Part shown: one piece after another, positions 1 to 8,169 of the stretch | Layout of the letters: the number at the start of each line of letters is the position of its first letter | Position numbering within the stretch: the first letter of the stretch is position 1 | Origin: an uncultured Streptomyces sp. | Lineage (GTDB): Bacteria; Actinomycetota; Actinomycetes; Streptomycetales; Streptomycetaceae | Direction: 5' to 3' | NCBI RefSeq assembly: GCF_947488945.1 | Contig: NZ_CANLBS010000018.1 | Coordinates: forward strand, 123,655-187,654 | DNA length: 64,000 nucleotides | Made by a program: the position numbers and the translations under genes | Notes under the pieces: generated by a model | What the model was told of the DNA's origin: nothing | Seen by the model: only the letters and a program-made list of their open reading frames with translations | Databases searched by the model: none

Positions 1-525
1 GAAGTCGGAGAGCGCGGCGCGGGCGTCCACCTCGGGCTGGTTGAGGGCACGGGATTCGGCCAGGTCCGCGAGGAGGGACGCCGCGTGGTCGGCGCTGTCG
101 ACGTGCACGGCGCGCTCGGTCAGACCGCGGGTGACGATGGCCCGGTTGGCCGCCTCGGTGACGCGCACGAAGGGCACCATCCGCCGGAGCGCGACGAGCG
201 GCAGCCGGACGGCGGCGGCCTCCTCGACCATCTCCTCGGGCATCCGCGGCAGCGACCGGCCCACTTCGACGGCCAGTCCGACGGCTCCTCTGTGGACGAG
301 CTCCCGGACATAGAGCCGCAGGTCTGGGCCGCTGACGCCGACCAGCATCTGCCCGTCGGTGACCATCAGCTCGCCGCCGTCCAGGAAGTGCGCACCCTCG
401 TAGACCTCGCTGGAGTGCACCCAGCGCACGGGGACGTCGAGCCCTTCGCGGTGGGCGAGCACCTCGGGTGCGGCGTCCCGGACCACATCGAGCGTCAAGA
501 TCTCACGCAAGGTCAACGCGGGCAC
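1..525 (-). CDS. PucR-family transcriptional regulator, N-terminal part (runs off window)
   Basis: Reading on the minus strand from the GTG at 525 gives 175 codons without a stop, cut by the window edge. The start is set by a GGGAGGAC ribosome site at 531-538. The protein opens with a PucR-type N-terminal domain (LTLREILTLDVV, then MVTDGQMLVGVSGPDL), as in purine-catabolism regulators; the C-terminal helix-turn-helix would lie beyond the window. It is divergent from the cytosine deaminase gene, 95 bp away, which suggests it controls nucleobase salvage or catabolism by the deaminase/oxygenase pair. Family from sequence resemblance; role inferred from context. Confidence 0.75.
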   Translation of the reverse strand, partial: MPALTLREILTLDVVRDAAPEVLAHREGLDVPVRWVHSSEVYEGAHFLDGGELMVTDGQMLVGVSGPDLRLYVRELVHRGAVGLAVEVGRSLPRMPEEMVEEAAAVRLPLVALRRMVPFVRVTEAANRAIVTRGLTERAVHVDSADHAASLLADLAESRALNQPEVDARAALSDF

Positions 526-620
526 AGGGGGTCCTCCCGACACATCGTCCGGCCATCAGCTGTTCGGAGAGTACTTTCCGCACGTTGCCCCCTTGTTTCG
601 GCCACAGCAGAGTGGGAGCC

Positions 621-1106
621 ATGGATCGCGAGGAGAACATCGCAGGTGGCGGGCTCGACCCGGTGCTCGCGCGGCGCTGGCTGGACACCGCCGTCGAGGA
701 GGCCAGGACCGGTCTCGCCGAGGGCGGTATCCCGATCGGGGCCGCCCTCTACGGCCCGGACGGGCGGCTGCTGGGCCGTGGGCACAACCGGCGGGTGCAG
801 GACGACGACCCCTCGGTGCACGGCGAGACGGACGCCTTCCGTGACGCGGGGCGGCAGCGCTCGTACCGCGGGACCACGATGGTGACCACGCTGTCGCCGT
901 GCTGGTACTGCTCCGGGCTGGTCCGCCAGTTCGGGATCTCCCGGGTGGTCGTCGGCGAGGCGACCACGTTCCACGGCGGGCACGGGTGGCTGGCCGAGCA
1001 CGGGGTGGAGATCGTGCTGCTCGACGATCCGGAGTGCGTGGCGATGATGCGCGCCTTCATCGAGGAACGGCCGGAACTGTGGAACGAGGACATCGGCGAT
1101 GAGTGA
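621..1106 (+). CDS. Cytosine deaminase, fungal (Fcy1) type
   Basis: 161-residue zinc-dependent deaminase of the cytidine deaminase fold. The zinc site is visible as H67-G-E69 and P93-C94-W-Y-C97, with the catalytic Glu at 69. Size, the TLSPC block, and the C-terminal ERPELWNEDIGDE resemble yeast cytosine deaminase (158 residues, ending in ERPQDWFEDIGE) far more than bacterial CodA, which is an amidohydrolase. It likely converts cytosine, or a related nucleobase, to uracil in the cytoplasm. The start ATG at 621 follows GTGGGAG. The next gene begins inside its last codons (8-bp overlap), so the two are translationally coupled. Substrate is inferred from the resemblance. Confidence 0.85.
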   Translation: MDREENIAGGGLDPVLARRWLDTAVEEARTGLAEGGIPIGAALYGPDGRLLGRGHNRRVQDDDPSVHGETDAFRDAGRQRSYRGTTMVTTLSPCWYCSGLVRQFGISRVVVGEATTFHGGHGWLAEHGVEIVLLDDPECVAMMRAFIEERPELWNEDIGDE

Positions 1107-2109
1107 CACCACCCCTGCGGCATCCCCCGCGACCGGCACCGCCACCGCGGCGCCGCGCGTGCCGACCATCGACCTGGGGCCCTGGCTCTCGGGTGACCCG
1201 CAGGCCCGTGCGGAGATCGCGGCGACCGTCGACCGGGCGCTGCGGACCGCGGGCTTCCTGCTGGTCACCGGTCACGGCGTCGCGCCGGAGCTGCGGGAGG
1301 GCATCCGCTCCGCGGCCCGCGACTTCTTCCGCCGGCCGGCCGAGGAGAAGCAGCCGTACTCGGTGAAGGTGGGCGGGCGCGGCTGGCTCGGACCGGGCGC
1401 CGAGGCCAACGGCTACTCCGAAGGCACCGAGACGCCCCCGGACCTCAAGGAGTCGCTGACGTTCGCCTCCGAGGAGCCGACCGGCGACCCGGCCGTGGAC
1501 GCCGAGTGGTTCCGGCCCAACGTCTGGCCGGCCGAGGCTCCCGAACTCAAGGAGCTGTCGCACGCGTACCTGACGGCGATGCGGGCCCTGTCCGACCAGT
1601 TGCTGGAGCTGCTGGCGGCGGCCCTGGACGAGCCGGCGGACTTCTTCACCCGGCACACCGACCACCCGACGTGGGGCTTCAACGTCAACTGGTACCCGGG
1701 CACCGAGGTCACCGGCACGCCGCAGGAGGGCCAGTTCCGGATCGGCCCGCACACCGACTTCGGCACGGTCACGGTCCTGGACCGGCAGGCCGGCAAGGGC
1801 GGCCTGCAGGTCTTCACGGACGAGGGGGGCTGGGAGGACGCGCCGTTCGACCCGGACGCCTTCACGATCAACATCGGTGACCTGATGGCCCGTTGGACCG
1901 GTGACCGCTGGCGTTCCGGCCGTCACCGCGTGCTCCCGCCGCCGGCCGACGCGCCCGCCGAGGAGCTCATGTCCCTGGTCTACTTCTACGAGTGCGACCC
2001 GGGCACCACGGTGACCCCGCTGCCCGCCCCGAAGGGGGTGGTGGCGTACGAACCGGTCGACTCGCACGTCTACCTGCGCGAGAAGCTCGACGCCATCACG
2101 GTCGACTGA
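1099..2109 (+). CDS. Isopenicillin N synthase-family non-heme iron oxygenase
   Basis: 336 residues. The N-terminal DIOX_N region (VPTIDLGPWL, TAGFLLVTGHGV) is followed by the double-stranded beta-helix core. Iron ligands are H218-T-D220 and H276 (SGRHRVLPP). In most members of the family an Arg-x-Ser motif anchors the 2-oxoglutarate or substrate carboxylate; here the aligned residues 290-292 read Leu-Met-Ser, so the Arg appears to be missing. It overlaps the cytosine deaminase by 8 bp and probably acts on a pyrimidine-derived compound, but no substrate can be named. A strong hairpin follows the stop. Confidence 0.8.
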   Translation: MSDTTPAASPATGTATAAPRVPTIDLGPWLSGDPQARAEIAATVDRALRTAGFLLVTGHGVAPELREGIRSAARDFFRRPAEEKQPYSVKVGGRGWLGPGAEANGYSEGTETPPDLKESLTFASEEPTGDPAVDAEWFRPNVWPAEAPELKELSHAYLTAMRALSDQLLELLAAALDEPADFFTRHTDHPTWGFNVNWYPGTEVTGTPQEGQFRIGPHTDFGTVTVLDRQAGKGGLQVFTDEGGWEDAPFDPDAFTINIGDLMARWTGDRWRSGRHRVLPPPADAPAEELMSLVYFYECDPGTTVTPLPAPKGVVAYEPVDSHVYLREKLDAITVD

Positions 2110-2134
2110 CCGGCGCACCGCCTCGGCACGTCCC

Positions 2135-2196
2135 GACGCCCGTCCCCGCCCGCCGCCCCGGTCCGTCCGGAGAAGCGGACCGCGGGGGCGGGCGTC
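2135..2196 (+). terminator. Large GC hairpin after the oxygenase gene
   Basis: Outer arms 2135-2149 and 2182-2196 pair over 15 bp with one G-U pair, and an inner stem (2160-2165 with 2176-2181) closes the loop. It begins 25 bp after the stop and has no T-run, which is usual for Streptomyces terminators. Confidence 0.7.
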
Positions 2197-2289
2197 GGGC
2201 CGTCTGCGGCGGGACGGGGCCGGGCCCGGCCCATAACCCGTGCGGGCGGGGGTACCCGACCCACAGGACAGATCGGAAGAGGAGGTCCT

Positions 2290-2736
2290 GTGACCAGAAA
2301 TCGGGATACGTCCCTGCGCGCGGTCGGGTGGGCGCAGTCGTTCCCCGTGTCGCGCGGGGTACGCGCCGGGCGGCAGTGGACGCGGGAGCACCTGGATTCC
2401 CTGCCGTGGACCAAGGACGCGCCGGACACGGTGGATTCGGTACTGCTCGCCGTGTCCGAGCTGATCACCAACGCCCACGTGCACGCGCACAGCGAGGCGC
2501 AGGTGGTGCTGACCTGGGACAGCCACTGCCTCCATGTCAGCGTCCACGACTCCGACCCGGTGCAACCGGTGCAGCGGTCCGAGGACCTGTCCATGACCGG
2601 CGGCCGAGGCATGGCGATCATCGACGCCCTCGCGGACAGCTGGACCACGCACCCGCAGCGATCGGGCAAGACGGTCAGCGCCTGTTTCCTGCCGCCCGGC
2701 GCGACCACGCCGCAGCACGGCGAGACCGTGAACTGA
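2290..2736 (+). CDS. RsbW-like ATP-binding protein (anti-sigma/HATPase_c_2 family)
   Basis: 148 residues with a GHKL ATPase fold: N-box SELITNAHVH, G1 box HDSDPV, and G2 box GGRGMAIIDAL. Proteins of this size in Streptomyces are stand-alone RsbW/SpoIIAB-like kinases that may sequester a sigma factor or phosphorylate a STAS partner; the partner is not identifiable here. The start is a GTG preceded by an excellent AGAGGAGG site. It converges on another ATPase of the same family at 3004-3486. Confidence 0.8.
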   Translation: MTRNRDTSLRAVGWAQSFPVSRGVRAGRQWTREHLDSLPWTKDAPDTVDSVLLAVSELITNAHVHAHSEAQVVLTWDSHCLHVSVHDSDPVQPVQRSEDLSMTGGRGMAIIDALADSWTTHPQRSGKTVSACFLPPGATTPQHGETVN

Positions 2737-2960
2737 ACCGGCACGGCCGCCTCCCGCCGTGCGCCGGACGCCTCCACGTTGAGCGGCACGGACGGGGTGC
2801 GATCGGGCGGCCGGGCCGGGCTTCAGGGGCAACTCCGGCGCGAACTCATTCGGTTGCCCGGCCCGTTCGAGACCACCGGTCACCGGGTCCGGCGCCTCGG
2901 ACCCGACCGGGAACCAGACCTCCGCACTCCCGCCGGGCGCCTGCCCGCCCCTGCCCCGCC

Positions 2961-2992
2961 CACCTGCCCACCTGCCCACCTGCCCACCTGCC
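2961..2992. repeat. Octamer tandem repeat (CACCTGCC)x4
   Basis: Four perfect head-to-tail copies of CACCTGCC lie between the convergent ATPase genes. The complementary strand carries eight GG runs and could form a two-tetrad G-quadruplex. Confidence 0.9.
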
Positions 2993-3003
2993 CGTCAACG
3001 GCG

Positions 3004-3486
3004 TCACTCGCGGTCCGGCGTCGCACACGAGGACCCCGCGCCCACGGCCGGACCCGCAGGCCACGCGCACTCGGCCCACACCGTCTTGCCGGGCCCGACC
3101 CGTTCCCGCACACCCCACTCCGCGGCGAGCGCCGCGACGATCATCAGCCCACGGCCGCCCTCGGTGTCGGCCCGCGGCACACGGCGGACCGGCTGCGCGG
3201 GATGCGTGTCGGACACCTCGACACGGACGACACCCCGCCCGTCGTCGCGGACGAGCCGGAGCGCGAAGTCCCGGCCGGGCACCCGCCCGTGCAGCACCGC
3301 GTTCGCGGCCAGTTCGGCGACGACGAGCACGACCGTGTCGTGCAGGCCTGTGCCGTACGGGTGTCCCCACGCGGTGAGTTGGTGCGCGGCCAGCAGACGT
3401 GCCAGGCGCGCTCCGCGCCGGGTCGCGGAGAAACGCTGTGCGAACGTCAGTGCGGATGAGCCAACTTGGGGCTGAGTTGCGTGCAT
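3004..3486 (-). CDS. RsbW-like ATP-binding protein
   Basis: 160 residues, HATPase_c_2 type: FSATRRGARLAR N-terminal signature, N-box AELAANAVLHG, G1 box SDTHPAQP, and G2 box EGGRGLMIVAALA. It is divergent from the XRE/DUF397 group, and stand-alone ATPases of this kind often sit beside XRE/DUF397 pairs in Streptomyces, so a regulatory link is plausible. Not to be confused with histidine kinases: no dimerisation or sensor domain is present. Confidence 0.8.
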   Translation of the reverse strand: MHATQPQVGSSALTFAQRFSATRRGARLARLLAAHQLTAWGHPYGTGLHDTVVLVVAELAANAVLHGRVPGRDFALRLVRDDGRGVVRVEVSDTHPAQPVRRVPRADTEGGRGLMIVAALAAEWGVRERVGPGKTVWAECAWPAGPAVGAGSSCATPDRE

Positions 3487-3692
3487 GCCTCCAGCCTGCG
3501 GAGCGCCAGGCTCCGCCTCCAGGTCCGACGCCGATACAGATCCCCTTGTATGGGCTGACGCGCTGGACTGTACGGGTCACGGTGCGTGACGATGTGCGCC
3601 TGGCGCGCACCACGCGCGGAGCGCGTACGGCACAGGGTGCGGCGCGGACACGGCCTGCGGGCGGGCCCCGGCACGGAAGAAGGCGGCTGCGG

Positions 3693-4571
3693 ATGACGAC
3701 GGACAACGGGGGCACGGTCGTCCACGCCGGAGGCGGTGCGGGGACCGGACCGAAAGGCGAGTCCGAACTCTCCGACAGCCTCCGGACGTTCGGCGCCGTC
3801 CTGAAAGCCCTGCGGGACGAAGCCCGCCTCACACAGGAGCAGTTCGCTCCCCGGGTCGGCTATTCGGCCGCCTACATCGCCAAAATCGAACAGGGCAAGC
3901 GGTTCCCGCCGGAGGACCTCCCGGACCGCTGCGAGGCCGTACTCGGCCCGACCGCCGGCCGCGTACTGGTCGCGGCCCTGAGCAGCCTGCGACGGAAGGC
4001 CGGACTGGCCTCGTGGTTCCGGCAGTGGGCGGCGATCGAGGAGGACGCGGTCTCGCTGTACGCGTACGAGTGCAGTGTCATTCCTGGCCTGCTCCAGCCC
4101 GAGCCGTACATCCGGGCGCTCTTCGAACGGCGCCTCCCCCCTCTGTGCGAGGCGCAGTTCGAGTATCAGGTCACCGCACGGCTGGAACGACAACGCCTCT
4201 TGGCTGAACGGCCCAACACCACGTTCAGCTTCATCGTCGAGCAGTCCTTGCTGGAACGGCGTCTGGCGGGCGCTCACGTAACCCGCACGCTCCTCGACCA
4301 CCTGCTGGCCGCCGGACACCTCAGGAACGTCGAGATCCAGGTGATGCCACTGCACCAGGAAGATCACTCCGGTTTCGAGGGCCCTCTCTACCTCGCCGAG
4401 ACAACCGAAAACCGGTGGGTGGGGTACGTCGAAGCCCACGACAGCAGCATGCTCGTCACTGCCCCGAAAGCCGCAAGCGCAATGCTTCAGCGCTATGGCA
4501 AGATGCGCTCGCAGGCTCTGAGCCATCAAGCCACCACGAGTCTGCTGGAGCAGATGCGAGGAGCGCTATGA
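3693..4571 (+). CDS. XRE-family regulator with DUF5753 ligand-like domain
   Basis: 292 residues. A helix-turn-helix at about residues 30-85 (LRDEARLTQEQFAPRVGYSAAYIAKIE) is followed by the DUF5753 domain (ECSVIPGLLQPEPYIRALF). Members of this family pair with DUF397 proteins as in the developmental WhiJ-type systems of Streptomyces. The ATG at 3693 was chosen because it begins just before the conserved domain; the reading frame is open further upstream. The stop overlaps the first DUF397 start (ATGA), giving translational coupling. Confidence 0.85.
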   Translation: MTTDNGGTVVHAGGGAGTGPKGESELSDSLRTFGAVLKALRDEARLTQEQFAPRVGYSAAYIAKIEQGKRFPPEDLPDRCEAVLGPTAGRVLVAALSSLRRKAGLASWFRQWAAIEEDAVSLYAYECSVIPGLLQPEPYIRALFERRLPPLCEAQFEYQVTARLERQRLLAERPNTTFSFIVEQSLLERRLAGAHVTRTLLDHLLAAGHLRNVEIQVMPLHQEDHSGFEGPLYLAETTENRWVGYVEAHDSSMLVTAPKAASAMLQRYGKMRSQALSHQATTSLLEQMRGAL

Positions 4572-4759
4572 GCACCACCGAACTTGCCTGGTTCAAGAGC
4601 AGCTACAGCGGCGGAGGCGGCGGAAACTGCGTGGAGGTGGCTACGACCCCTGCGAGTGTCCTTGTCCGCGACTCCAAGGACGCCAAGCGACCCGCGCTCG
4701 CCGTATCACCCTCCGCATGGCAGGCTTTCACGTCCACCGCGACGAAGAGCCGGGCCTGA
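4568..4759 (+). CDS. DUF397 protein, copy 1
   Basis: 63 residues with the family signature LAWFKSSYSGGGGGNCVEV and VLVRDSKDAKRPALAVSPSAWQAF. It begins within the stop of the XRE regulator (4-bp overlap), the standard arrangement in which the small DUF397 protein partners the DNA-binding protein. Confidence 0.9.
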   Translation: MSTTELAWFKSSYSGGGGGNCVEVATTPASVLVRDSKDAKRPALAVSPSAWQAFTSTATKSRA

Positions 4760-4802
4760 ATGACAGCGTTTCCTCAGTTACCAGTGGATATGAGGGGGCA
4801 TC

Positions 4803-4994
4803 ATGGAAACCACCGAACTGACCTGGCTCAAGAGCAGCTACAGCGGTGGGGGCGGTGACAACTGCGTTGAAGTCGCCCAAGCACTCTCGCATGTCCTTGT
4901 CCGCGACTCCAAGGACACCCGGAAGCCCGCGCTCGCCGTATCTCTCTCTGCATGGCAGGCTTTCGCCTGCCGCGCGAGCGAGATCTGCGTCTGA
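4803..4994 (+). CDS. DUF397 protein, copy 2
   Basis: 63 residues, same signature (LTWLKSSYSGGGGDNCVEV). It differs from copy 1 in the central VAQALSHVLV stretch and the cysteine-containing C-terminus (FACRASEICV). A ribosome site (GAGGGG) precedes the ATG. It arose by tandem duplication. Confidence 0.88.
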   Translation: METTELTWLKSSYSGGGGDNCVEVAQALSHVLVRDSKDTRKPALAVSLSAWQAFACRASEICV

Positions 4995-5040
4995 ACCGAA
5001 GCAATTCATGTCGTAAACAACGCAGAAGCGAGCGGCCACC

Positions 5041-5232
5041 ATGAGCACCACCGAAGTGGCGTACTACAGGAGCAGCTACAGCGGCACCGGTGGCGGCAAC
5101 TGCGTCGAGGTCGCCACAACCCCCGCACGCATCCTCGTCCGCGACTCCAAGGACACCCGGAAGCCCGCGCTCGCCGTATCACCCTCCGCATGGCAGGCGT
5201 TCACCGCACAGCACGGCGCGCCGCGCGCCTGA
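5041..5232 (+). CDS. DUF397 protein, copy 3
   Basis: 63 residues (VAYYRSSYSGTGGGNCVEV). The second half is nearly identical to copies 1 and 2, including a long stretch identical at DNA level around RDSKDTRKPALAVSPSAWQAF, suggesting recent duplication or gene conversion. It is last of the three before the convergent nadE. Confidence 0.88.
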   Translation: MSTTEVAYYRSSYSGTGGGNCVEVATTPARILVRDSKDTRKPALAVSPSAWQAFTAQHGAPRA

Positions 5233-5301
5233 CCGGTCGAGGCGCGCACCAGGGGGCGGAGTGCCGCCCGCCAACGCCACCCGCCGCTCGACCCGCAACG
5301 C

Positions 5302-5337
5302 GGAACGGGGCCCGCCCGACCCGGCGGCCCCCGTTCC
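5302..5337. terminator. Hairpin between DUF397 copy 3 and nadE
   Basis: GGAACGGGG (5302-5310) pairs with CCCCGTTCC (5329-5337). It sits between convergent genes and can serve both. Confidence 0.6.
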
Positions 5338-5353
5338 CTACCGTGCTACGCCG

Positions 5354-6184
5354 TCACGGGGCGATGGGCTGGCGGCGCTTGTGGTCGGTGAGGCGGTAGC
5401 GGCTGACGATCTTCTCGTAGGCCTTCTCGTCGACCGGCTTGCCTTCGAGGAAGTCGTCGATGTCGTTGTAAGTGACCCCGAGGGCGTCCTCGTCGGTCTT
5501 GCCCGGGGCGTCGGACTCCAGGTCGGCGGTGGGGACCTTGCCCACCAGTTCGGCGGGGGCGCCCAGGACTTCGGCCACGGCGCGCACCCGGCGCTTGGTG
5601 AGGCCGGTCAGCGGGACCAGGTCGGCCGCGCCGTCGCCGAACTTGGTGAAGAAGCCGGAGACCGCCTCGGCGGCGTGGTCGGTGCCGACGACCAGGCCGC
5701 CGTACGCGCCGGCCACCGTGTACTGGGCGATCATGCGCTGGCGGGCCTTGATGTTGCCGAGGTTGAAGTCCTGGTGGGCGCGGTCGCGGAAGGTCACACC
5801 GGCGGCCAGGGCCGCTTCGAGCGCGGCGTCGCTGGCGGGCTTCACGTCGACCGTCAGCACGTGGTCGGCCTGGATGAAGGAGAGCGCGCGCTGGGCGTCG
5901 TGCTCGTCGGCCTGGACCCCGTACGGCAGCCGCATCGCGTAGAACCGCGCCTCGTGGCCGGCGGCGCGGGCCCGCTCGACGGCGAGCTGGCTGAGGCGGC
6001 CGGCGGTGGTGGAGTCCACGCCGCCGCTGATGCCGAGCACCAGCGCGCGCAGCCCCGTGGAGGTCAGCCGCTCGGCGAGGAAGGCCACCCGGCGCTCGAT
6101 CTCCACCTCGGCGTCGAAGGTCTCGCCGACCTCCAGTTCCCGGGCGATCTCCTGCTGCAGGGCGATGGACGCCGGCTCGCTCAC
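5354..6184 (-). CDS. nadE: NH3-dependent NAD+ synthetase
   Basis: 276 residues, matching the ammonia-dependent NadE length (about 275). It makes NAD+ from nicotinate adenine dinucleotide, ATP and ammonia. The PP-loop is at residues 53-58 (SGGVDS), followed by GTDHAAEAVSGFFTKFGDGAAD and the C-terminal YRLTDHKRRQP typical of the family. There is no glutaminase domain, so it relies on free ammonia. A single gene, 118 bp downstream of the DUF4157 gene on the same strand; no functional link to it is evident. Confidence 0.95.
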   Translation of the reverse strand: MSEPASIALQQEIARELEVGETFDAEVEIERRVAFLAERLTSTGLRALVLGISGGVDSTTAGRLSQLAVERARAAGHEARFYAMRLPYGVQADEHDAQRALSFIQADHVLTVDVKPASDAALEAALAAGVTFRDRAHQDFNLGNIKARQRMIAQYTVAGAYGGLVVGTDHAAEAVSGFFTKFGDGAADLVPLTGLTKRRVRAVAEVLGAPAELVGKVPTADLESDAPGKTDEDALGVTYNDIDDFLEGKPVDEKAYEKIVSRYRLTDHKRRQPIAP

Positions 6185-6302
6185 GACTGCTCCTTGTTCC
6201 GCTTCTCGCTTGCATCGACGCCTCCCACCCTACCCAGGGCCGCCGGGGAACCCGATCTGGCGGTTCCGTGGCGGCCGGTGGCTCCGTGCGGGCCCCGCGG
6301 GC

Positions 6303-7979
6303 TCAGGTGTCCGAGTCGACGTCCATGGCCCCGGCGTCGCCACCCACCTTGTTCCCCTCGCGGTCCGTGTCGGAGTCGCTGTTCTGGTCCCAGGTGAGGT
6401 CGCCGTCCTGGGTGAAGGTGATGTACGTGCCGCCGACCGCGTCCACCAGTTCGTGCAGGTACTTGGCGTAGTCCTCGACGCTCTCCTCCTCGTAGTCCTC
6501 CATGCCCTTGTTGGCCGCCTTGCTGGGCCAGAGCGGACCCGGGTAGACCTCGACGTTGCCCTCGGCGACCGGGGTGGCGTAGATCTGGGTGTAGCAGACG
6601 ACGCAGGGGCGCTTGACGCCGACCGTCCTCGCCGGGTCGAAGCCCTCGATCTTCTGGAGCCGTCGCTCGGCGTGCAGGCCGTCGTCGTCCTTGGACACGT
6701 CCCCGGGGACCTTCACCGTCATGCCGGCGATCTCGGCGTAGTCCCCCTCGTCGGTCTCCCCCTCGACCACCCGGTCCGACAGTTTGCCGGTGTGGCGGGC
6801 GAACCGGCCCATCGCCGCGGCGTCGGGTGTCCCGAAGGCGCCGACCAGCGCCTTCGCGAAGGCCTTGGCGTTGGGGTGCTCCTCGGCCAGGGCGCGCAGC
6901 TTCGCGTTGTGCTGGTTCTGGTTGGCGGAGATGTACAGGTCGGTGCCGATCGCGCTCACCTGCACCTCCTCGGCGGGCGAGGAGACCTGCCCGAGGTAGT
7001 CCTTGGCCAGGGTCGAGATCCAGCGCATGCTCTGCGTCGTACGGGCGGCCGCGAAGTCCTTGGGCGGGCGGGTGTTGCCGCTGCCCTGGTAGATCCTCCC
7101 GGTGGCGTTCAGGGCGGCGGTCTGGTTCTCCTCCGGGGGGTTGGTCCGGTGAAGGGTACGGTTCTGCGCGCCACCGTGCGCCGTCCAGCCCCAGGTTCCC
7201 GTCAGCTCCTTGATGAGCTGGTCCTTCGCGTTGGGCGCGGCACCCTTCCTGCCCCGGCCGGTCTTCGTCTTCGCCGCCTTCGGCATCCGCTGGACCGACG
7301 CGGTCCGCAGCGGCGCCCGCTGGACCGGTGCCCGCACGGCGGCCTCCCCCGTACCGGCGTCCGCCTTCGCGTGGCCGGACGGGCGGGGGGCGCTCATCAC
7401 GCGCCGCGCGTTTGCCGCCGCCTCCCGTTCGAAGCGGTCCGAGGGGTCGGAGACCCGCAGCCCCGCACCGTTGTCGGTGCCGGAGACCGGCCCCTGACGC
7501 TGCTGGAGGACGTGGGTCAACTCGTGCGCGAGGGTCTCCTTGTCCTTGCCCCCGTCGCCGAGGACCACGTGGCTGCCCGAGGTGTAGGCACGGGCGCCGA
7601 CCTCGGACGCGGACTGCCCGGCCGAACGGTCGTCGTGGACCCGGACGTCGGAGAAGTCGGCGTCGAGCCGGGACTCCATGTCAGCACGGGTCGACCGGTC
7701 CAGCGGGCGGCCCGCGCCGCGCAGGACGTCGTGCACCGACGAGCGCTGCACCGGGGCCTGCTCGCCCGGCCCGTGCCCGCAGCCGTCGCCGTGCAGGTGA
7801 CCCTGTTCCTCCGGGATCGCGCCCGCGCGCCGCAGCCGCTGCACCACCGCCGCGTTGCCGATGCTTCCCTGAAGGGCCATGAGGCCGGGCGCCGGGCCAC
7901 TGCCCGTCGCCGTCGGCGTACGCGCCGGGAGCCGTTCGTCGAGGGGTTCGTCCTTCCGGTCCTTGCCGTGCGTGCGCAC
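6303..7979 (-). CDS. DUF4157 (eCIS-type) protein with C-terminal deaminase-like domain, candidate toxin
   Basis: 558 residues starting at the GTG at 7979 behind TAGGAGAG; the frame is open further but the MRTHGKDRKD start fits relatives. Residues 33-50 (LMALQGSIGNAAVVQRL) and 82-160 form the DUF4157 module with the metalloprotease-like A-HELTH motif at 151-156. A linker with VQR repeats follows (about 165-245). The C-terminal part looks like a deaminase-superfamily fold: strand SAIGTDLYISANQN (342-355), then H436-A-E438 in a helix, then P458-C459-V-V-C462. This is the HxE...PCxxC zinc site of nucleotide/nucleic-acid deaminases, including toxin tips. DUF4157 proteins are often linked to extracellular contractile injection systems. 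I infer a delivered or self-processed deaminase effector; target unknown, and no adjacent immunity gene is seen. Confidence 0.72.
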   Translation of the reverse strand: MRTHGKDRKDEPLDERLPARTPTATGSGPAPGLMALQGSIGNAAVVQRLRRAGAIPEEQGHLHGDGCGHGPGEQAPVQRSSVHDVLRGAGRPLDRSTRADMESRLDADFSDVRVHDDRSAGQSASEVGARAYTSGSHVVLGDGGKDKETLAHELTHVLQQRQGPVSGTDNGAGLRVSDPSDRFEREAAANARRVMSAPRPSGHAKADAGTGEAAVRAPVQRAPLRTASVQRMPKAAKTKTGRGRKGAAPNAKDQLIKELTGTWGWTAHGGAQNRTLHRTNPPEENQTAALNATGRIYQGSGNTRPPKDFAAARTTQSMRWISTLAKDYLGQVSSPAEEVQVSAIGTDLYISANQNQHNAKLRALAEEHPNAKAFAKALVGAFGTPDAAAMGRFARHTGKLSDRVVEGETDEGDYAEIAGMTVKVPGDVSKDDDGLHAERRLQKIEGFDPARTVGVKRPCVVCYTQIYATPVAEGNVEVYPGPLWPSKAANKGMEDYEEESVEDYAKYLHELVDAVGGTYITFTQDGDLTWDQNSDSDTDREGNKVGGDAGAMDVDSDT

Positions 7980-8169
7980 AAACTCTCCTATCGACACGGA
8001 AGTGATGTCTCTTGGTAGACGACGGTCTCCTTCCCCCACAAGGTGCCCCGGGGGCAGAGTCGGCTGACCGGAGAGGCAACCGGCCCCTCCGCCCTCGGCC
8101 CCGGCCCCGGCCCCGGGGAATCCGTGCCGCCGCCGTGCCGGAGGGCGGGCCGGGCGGGAGGCCGCCGGG

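Noticed and set aside
2251..2260. GGGTAC near the ATPase gene as a SigB promoter
   Set aside because: The expected GNNT 14-16 bp upstream is absent (CCAT at 15 bp), unlike the full match at 44186.
5090..6397. Long plus-strand open frame over nadE
   Set aside because: Antisense of nadE; no family features, and GC-rich DNA keeps such frames open by chance.
6303..7979. Annotating the DUF4157 protein as an active metallopeptidase from HELTH
   Set aside because: HELTH resembles HExxH but the third ligand and protease core are not evident; DUF4157 is mostly found as a cargo-associated domain.
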